From NCBI GenBank assembly GCA_012032575.1, contig JAAUSP010000346.1, positions 1 to 7,937 of the forward strand: 7,937 nt of DNA, in the 5' to 3' direction. Below, in pieces: positions 5,236 through 7,937 of the stretch. Source of the stretch: Anaerolineales bacterium (lineage in GTDB: Bacteria; Chloroflexota; Anaerolineae; 4572-78; J111). The notes under the pieces were generated by a model. The model was given only the letters and a program-made list of their open reading frames with translations. It was not told where the DNA came from and did no database searches. The first letter of the stretch is position 1. The number at the start of each line of letters is the position of its first letter. The translations under genes and the position numbers were made by a program.

Positions 5236-7694
5236 CTGGCAGTTACCTCGATGCGTTGAAGTACAACGCCATTATCAATGGTCCCCTGAACGGATAAACG
5301 CGCACCCGTGTCAAAATCATACATGCCCACCACCACTTCGTACTCATCCGCCCTGACATCTTCTAAAGGAATAATTATTTCATCCTTTATAATTTCACCG
5401 GCGTCCCACAGACTGGTCGGGTAAGCGCCGCCGGCCGGAGGGGTATCCTTTTGGGCCACAGTTTGTCCCCCGGCATCGCGCACATGGGCAAAAACGGTAT
5501 AATTGGTTTGAACAGCGGTCAAAGCCTGCCAATAGAGCGTCAGATGAAGCAAAGCAGATGTATGGAAGATGGGAAGGTTGGCTGCACTTTCCTGTAACTT
5601 GCCGGCTGGTTGACTGGTTAAATCAAAACCCAACAATTTAATCTGCTCTCCCAGAACAGCCCCAACTTCAATCCGAGGAGCCGCGACGACGACGGGAATA
5701 CCCGGCGGCGGGCCACCGACCTTGACCGGCCCTATCGTTACCGCCGTTAGCCCGTTTGGTTCGCCGCTGGCCGGATCAAGAATTGGCAGCGAGTCGGCCT
5801 GCTCGCCAACCCGCCGGTACCAACCCAAACTCACAGTGTAGACTCCCGGCGGCGTTGTGGGGTCAATCGGGACGGCAAAGCCATCGCTCACAATTTCGCC
5901 GGGTGCCCAGTAGAGGGTGCTGTAATTTTCTTTGGCCCGGCGGTCGTACCCGCCCCAGGACATCCCTGCATTATCCAGCAAACGATTAAAAATGACAAAA
6001 TCCTCCCCCATCCAGCGCAATCCCTGCCAATAAAGTGTGATCGGCAAGCCTTCCCCTGGTTGAACCCGGCGGGTGGGCAAATCATAACCCAGCAGGTTGA
6101 TTTGCCCGGCAAAATTAGCCTCCAAGGGGTGAGAGAACGGCGGTATCTGGAAATTGCGCCCGCTTTCGGCGACCCGCAAAACCACCTGTCCATCAGACTG
6201 CCAGCGATACTCTCCCGCCGGCCAATCCGGGCCGATGATAAAATTGGCCCAGGTTTCGCCCAGCGAAACCGGCGGGCGCGGGAGGTGGTCGGGACCGATG
6301 AGGTAGAGATTGGAGATTGGAGATTGGAGATTGGTAAGAGTAAACTGCGCCGTTTCGCGTTCCCGCAGAAGGGGGGGATGGCGAACCGTCTGTCCATCGT
6401 GCCACAAAAGCCATTGGGCCGATTCGTTCGCCTGCGGCTGTGCCGTCGCAGTGAGAGTATAGGTCGAAAGAGTTTGCCAATCCAGCACCGGCCCATTTTC
6501 GCCTAAAATCCGCCAACGAATCTGATAATCTCCACGCGAAGCATCTAATCCCTCAAGCGGCAGCCAGCCCTCATCGCGGATGGTATCGCCCGCTTCCCAG
6601 ACGCGGGTGGGATAACGGGCCTGGGTTTGATAGCCCAGCCAACTGGCGCGAACCTGTCCCTGGCTATCCAGCAGCGCCAGCTCCATTTGATAATCCTCCG
6701 GGGCCGGCTCGGCCCCGCCCTGCCATAAAACGACGACGCGCAAAACTGGCAGGGTGGGGATGAGCGCGTTCAGCCATCCCGGCTCCACCGGGGTGGCACT
6801 GGCCTTCATCAGTACCGCGCCGCCGGGCAAGGTAATCGGGGGCGGAGGCGTTGCCGCTTGCGGGACGGGGGGTGTACGCACCGGCAAGAGCGGAGGGTAG
6901 CCGGTCCACAGTGAGATAAGTTGGAGGACTGATCCGGCCAACAACAGTCCGGTCAGACCGTAAAACGTGATGCGTGATGCGTGATGCGTGATGCGTGAGC
7001 TACCGATAAAGGACCGACTCTCAGCCATCATACTTGATACCTGACCCGTGACCCTTTGTACTCCCCAAACTACCAGGATAGCCAGCGCGGGACCGGCCAA
7101 AAACAGGACGTGCCGGCCCTGGACCGCTTCGAGGGCATCGCGTGCGCCAAAAAGACGAACGGCCATAAAAGGCAAAGACAGCAAACAGTGCAGCAACAAC
7201 AGAGAGACGACGCGAAGCGGGCGGGGAGGCGAGGAGGCGAGGAGAGAGGAGGCAGGTTGATCTGACCCGTTGAACAAGCGCAAGCGCCGGGGCCATTTGA
7301 CCAGGCCAAACAGAGCAACAATAGCTATACCTGTCATCACGATAACAAACCCATTCAGAGCAACGGAAGGGATGACAGGATTAATCCAGAAGGTGGTGAA
7401 AAATCCGCTGATAAGCTGCCAGACGGAATAATGCTGCTGGTCAATATGGGCCGGCGCGGGAGACTGACCGCCGCTGATGAAAGCAAAAATCTGCTCCACC
7501 GTGCGGTCGCTGCCGTCGCCGCGCAGCAACGGGGCCACAGTGCCGAGCACCGGCCCGTAACGTTCGATTTCATTAAAGTTGACCAGCAGATAGCTGAACC
7601 AGGGGATGATCACTAAAACAAAAGCCAGGGCAGCCTGTCCCAATTTGAGCAGGGGAGCAGGGGAGCGGGGGGCGGGGGGAAGCTTCAATTTCAC
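5232..7694 (-). CDS. 3' part of a frameshifted GT39/PMT-like glycosyltransferase with three beta-sandwich modules and repeat insertions
   Basis: This 820-codon frame begins in mid-domain. Its first possible start, GTG at 7694, lies inside an inverted repeat and is unlikely to be the natural start; the true N-terminal part is in another frame at 7573-7937. Visible here are helices at about 20-40, 110-133, 162-180, 195-212 and 244-262, and the family motif VQGRHVLF (191-198). The extracytoplasmic C-terminus has three related beta modules: about 315-398, 529-626 (LYWQGL, GGYDRR) and 682-793 (LTLYWQAL, WDAGE). The third is absent from the 902-residue neighbour. Repeat-derived insertions interrupt it at 145-161, 218-243 and 455-462, all in loops or linkers and all in frame. 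An intact protein would be about 1,070 residues. The transferase may be inactive if the frame break is real. The last codons overlap the next gene by 4 bp. Confident as a GT-C family member; substrate unknown. Confidence 0.82.
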   Translation of the reverse strand: MKLKLPPAPRSPAPLLKLGQAALAFVLVIIPWFSYLLVNFNEIERYGPVLGTVAPLLRGDGSDRTVEQIFAFISGGQSPAPAHIDQQHYSVWQLISGFFTTFWINPVIPSVALNGFVIVMTGIAIVALFGLVKWPRRLRLFNGSDQPASSLLASSPPRPLRVVSLLLLHCLLSLPFMAVRLFGARDALEAVQGRHVLFLAGPALAILVVWGVQRVTGQVSSMMAESRSFIGSSRITHHASRITFYGLTGLLLAGSVLQLISLWTGYPPLLPVRTPPVPQAATPPPPITLPGGAVLMKASATPVEPGWLNALIPTLPVLRVVVLWQGGAEPAPEDYQMELALLDSQGQVRASWLGYQTQARYPTRVWEAGDTIRDEGWLPLEGLDASRGDYQIRWRILGENGPVLDWQTLSTYTLTATAQPQANESAQWLLWHDGQTVRHPPLLRERETAQFTLTNLQSPISNLYLIGPDHLPRPPVSLGETWANFIIGPDWPAGEYRWQSDGQVVLRVAESGRNFQIPPFSHPLEANFAGQINLLGYDLPTRRVQPGEGLPITLYWQGLRWMGEDFVIFNRLLDNAGMSWGGYDRRAKENYSTLYWAPGEIVSDGFAVPIDPTTPPGVYTVSLGWYRRVGEQADSLPILDPASGEPNGLTAVTIGPVKVGGPPPGIPVVVAAPRIEVGAVLGEQIKLLGFDLTSQPAGKLQESAANLPIFHTSALLHLTLYWQALTAVQTNYTVFAHVRDAGGQTVAQKDTPPAGGAYPTSLWDAGEIIKDEIIIPLEDVRADEYEVVVGMYDFDTGARLSVQGTIDNGVVLQRIEVTAR
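5245..5249 (-). promoter_or_regulatory. Ribosome binding site (GAGGT) of the 902-residue glycosyltransferase
   Basis: On the minus strand GAGGT lies 9 nt before the ATG at 5235, inside the last codons of the upstream gene. It is the only convincing Shine-Dalgarno sequence before a start in this window. It supports the ATG of the 4-bp ATGA overlap as the true start and suggests translational coupling. Confidence 0.65.
5564..5581. repeat. Possible degenerate 8-mer pair in module 3 of the first gene
   Basis: GGAAGATG is followed directly by GGAAGGTT, then GG: two 8-mers differing at two positions. They sit where the third beta module has extra residues (around NLPIF, 706-710) before LTLYWQAL, compared with the second module. 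This may be a worn copy of a tandem repeat like those elsewhere in the gene. With only two imperfect units it could be chance. Confidence 0.25.
6306..6334. repeat. Heptamer tandem repeat (gagattg)x4 within coding sequence
   Basis: Four perfect copies of GAGATTG fill 6306-6333, plus one more G. On the coding strand the unit reads CAATCTC and the translation is NLQSPISN (455-462 of the 820-codon frame). Seven-base units return to frame only every three copies, giving a seven-residue period. It resembles the short tandemly repeated heptamers described in cyanobacteria and is familiar from Chloroflexota. It lies in a linker between beta modules 1 and 2, where the paralogue at 2527-5235 has nothing similar. 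Confidence 0.9.
6699..6717. other. Perfect 8-bp G/C hairpin with 3-nt loop within coding sequence
   Basis: CGGGGCCG, then GCT, then CGGCCCCG make a perfect stem inside codons for GGAEPAP (residues 326-332 of the 820-codon frame), in beta module 1. No U-run follows on either strand, so a terminator is unlikely. A G/C-rich coding region can produce such a stem by chance. Confidence 0.4.
6966..6998. repeat. Heptamer tandem repeat (cgtgatg)x4.7 within coding sequence
   Basis: Four perfect copies of CGTGATG (6966-6993) are followed by five bases of a fifth (6994-6998). The coding strand reads CATCACG repeats, translated as SRITHHASRIT (233-243 of the 820-codon frame). It is part of a 22-residue excess over the paralogue at 38-1429, placed between two membrane helices: TG-PKYQR-YGL there, TG-27 residues-YGL here. 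The array is an insertion that kept the frame. Confidence 0.9.
7219..7255. repeat. Purine-rich tract with 8-mer repeats (gaggcgag) within coding sequence
   Basis: The plus strand has an almost pure purine run broken only by single C bases. It contains two perfect copies of GAGGCGAG (7226-7241) flanked by worn copies. It encodes SSLLASSPPRPLR (149-161 of the 820-codon frame), in a cytoplasmic loop about 16 residues longer than in the paralogues. The frame is kept. It looks like the same class of insertion as the two heptamer arrays, with a different unit. Confidence 0.65.
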
Positions 7695-7937
7695 CCCTGC
7701 CCCTCTGCTCCCCTGCCCCCCTGCTGAAGGCCAAGAACATAATCTCCAGGGGCAGCAGTGCGGTTAAATACTTGGTCAGCAAGGCCAGTCCGGCCAACGC
7801 GCCCAGCCCCCAGAACCCCCAGCGTAAATTATAGCCTCTGGCTATCCGAACCCCCAGCCACAGAAACAGCGAAGCCACCAACAGGGTCAAACTGTCGTAA
7901 TTAAACAGTATCCCGGTAAACAGAAACCGCGGAGAAG
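7573..7937 (-). CDS. 5' part of the frameshifted GT39/PMT-like glycosyltransferase (partial, runs off the right edge)
   Basis: From the window edge this frame reads SPRFLFTGILFNYDSLT and continues through a helix, then LLTKYLTALLPLEIMFLA. It matches 175-241 of the protein at 38-1429 (PRFTF..SDET..ITKYSAVVLPLE) and the same region of the 902-residue paralogue. It is the middle of the GT-C membrane domain, so about 175 upstream residues, including the DE motif, lie beyond the window. The meaningful sequence ends near 7728. From there the frame enters the inverted repeat (SRGAGEQRGRGE...) and reads non-family sequence to the stop at 7573, while the family sequence resumes in the frame ending at 5232. 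Internal TTG or other start codons here are not credible starts. A one-base change within the homopolymer-rich repeat would rejoin the parts. Confidence 0.75.
   Translation of the reverse strand, partial: SPRFLFTGILFNYDSLTLLVASLFLWLGVRIARGYNLRWGFWGLGALAGLALLTKYLTALLPLEIMFLAFSRGAGEQRGRGEIEASPRPPLPCSPAQIGTGCPGFCFSDHPLVQLSAGQL
7648..7725. repeat. Inverted repeat of 8-mer arrays (agcagggg) with G-quadruplex motifs on both strands
   Basis: Two 32-nt arms (7648-7679 and 7694-7725) are reverse complements at 26 of 32 positions and flank a 14-nt spacer. Each arm consists of four 8-mer units related to AGCAGGGG. The plus strand of the left arm has four G-runs (7652-7655, 7660-7663, 7667-7672, 7674-7679) with loops of 1-4 nt. 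The minus strand of the right arm likewise has four G-runs with loops of 2-6 nt. Each arm thus fits a G-quadruplex pattern, on opposite strands. The element lies in the cytoplasmic loop after the LPLE helix of the glycosyltransferase, exactly where the reading frame changes. Confidence 0.85.

Noticed and set aside
5888..6506. Long open frames on both strands (minus 5888-6496, plus 6060-6506)
   Set aside because: Both lie wholly within the glycosyltransferase C-terminal coding region, show no family features and are Arg-rich, as expected for G/C-rich shadow frames. They stay open through the heptamer array because it lacks stop codons in most frames.
6306..6998. CRISPR-like or DR-spacer arrays
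   Set aside because: The units are 7 nt, directly abutting, without spacers; these are simple tandem arrays.
7692..7694. GTG at 7694 as the natural start of an 820-residue protein
   Set aside because: It lies within the inverted repeat, would begin in the middle of the GT-C membrane domain, and the matching upstream half exists in another frame. It may be used after a break but is not the ancestral start.
7648..7725. Rho-independent terminator
   Set aside because: The stem is G/C-rich and long, but no U-run follows on either strand and it lies inside a coding region.

Overview
The window is a one-way block of minus-strand genes, so transcription runs from high to low coordinates. It encodes envelope glycosylation proteins: three paralogous polytopic glycosyltransferases of the GT-C fold (GT39/PMT-like) and one membrane-anchored SGNH hydrolase. 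No RNA gene, CRISPR array, transposase or plus-strand gene is supported. The organism is most likely a member of Chloroflexota (Anaerolineae-like). The basis is recall rather than a search: glycosyltransferases of this kind with C-terminal 'LTLYWQAL' beta-sandwich modules, and in-gene heptamer repeats translating as NLQSPIS or ITHHASR, are familiar from that phylum. Filamentous cyanobacteria share the repeat habit and are the main alternative.

Layout, in transcription order. (1) From the right edge to 5232 lies a glycosyltransferase whose first ~175 codons are outside the window. Its reading frame breaks near 7650-7725, inside a G/C-rich inverted repeat, so it appears as a 5' fragment (7573-7937) and a long 3' part (5232-7694). 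(2) The second glycosyltransferase (2527-5235, 902 aa) overlaps it by 4 bp (ATGA), has a good ribosome binding site and looks intact. (3) After 28 nt comes the SGNH hydrolase (1452-2498), with two membrane helices and an apparently extracytoplasmic catalytic domain. (4) After 22 nt comes a third glycosyltransferase (38-1429). It stops just after its last membrane helix, and the 37 nt beyond the stop continue the family sequence in another frame, which points to a one-base deletion or a sequencing error. No gene-free stretch exceeds 30 nt, and no promoter or terminator is visible between the genes. The operon promoter must lie beyond the right edge.

Joint role (inference): the GT-C proteins would move sugars from lipid-linked donors onto an acceptor outside the membrane, and the SGNH enzyme would add or remove acyl groups on the same glycan. 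Acceptor and sugar cannot be read from the sequence.

The most striking feature is that the first gene carries at least four different short tandem-repeat insertions (7-mer and 8-mer units): an inverted pair of 8-mer arrays, a purine-rich 8-mer tract, and two four-copy heptamer arrays. Each lies in a loop or linker that is short in the paralogues. Three keep the frame and the fourth coincides with the frame break. Genes 2 to 4 of the operon show none of these insertions.
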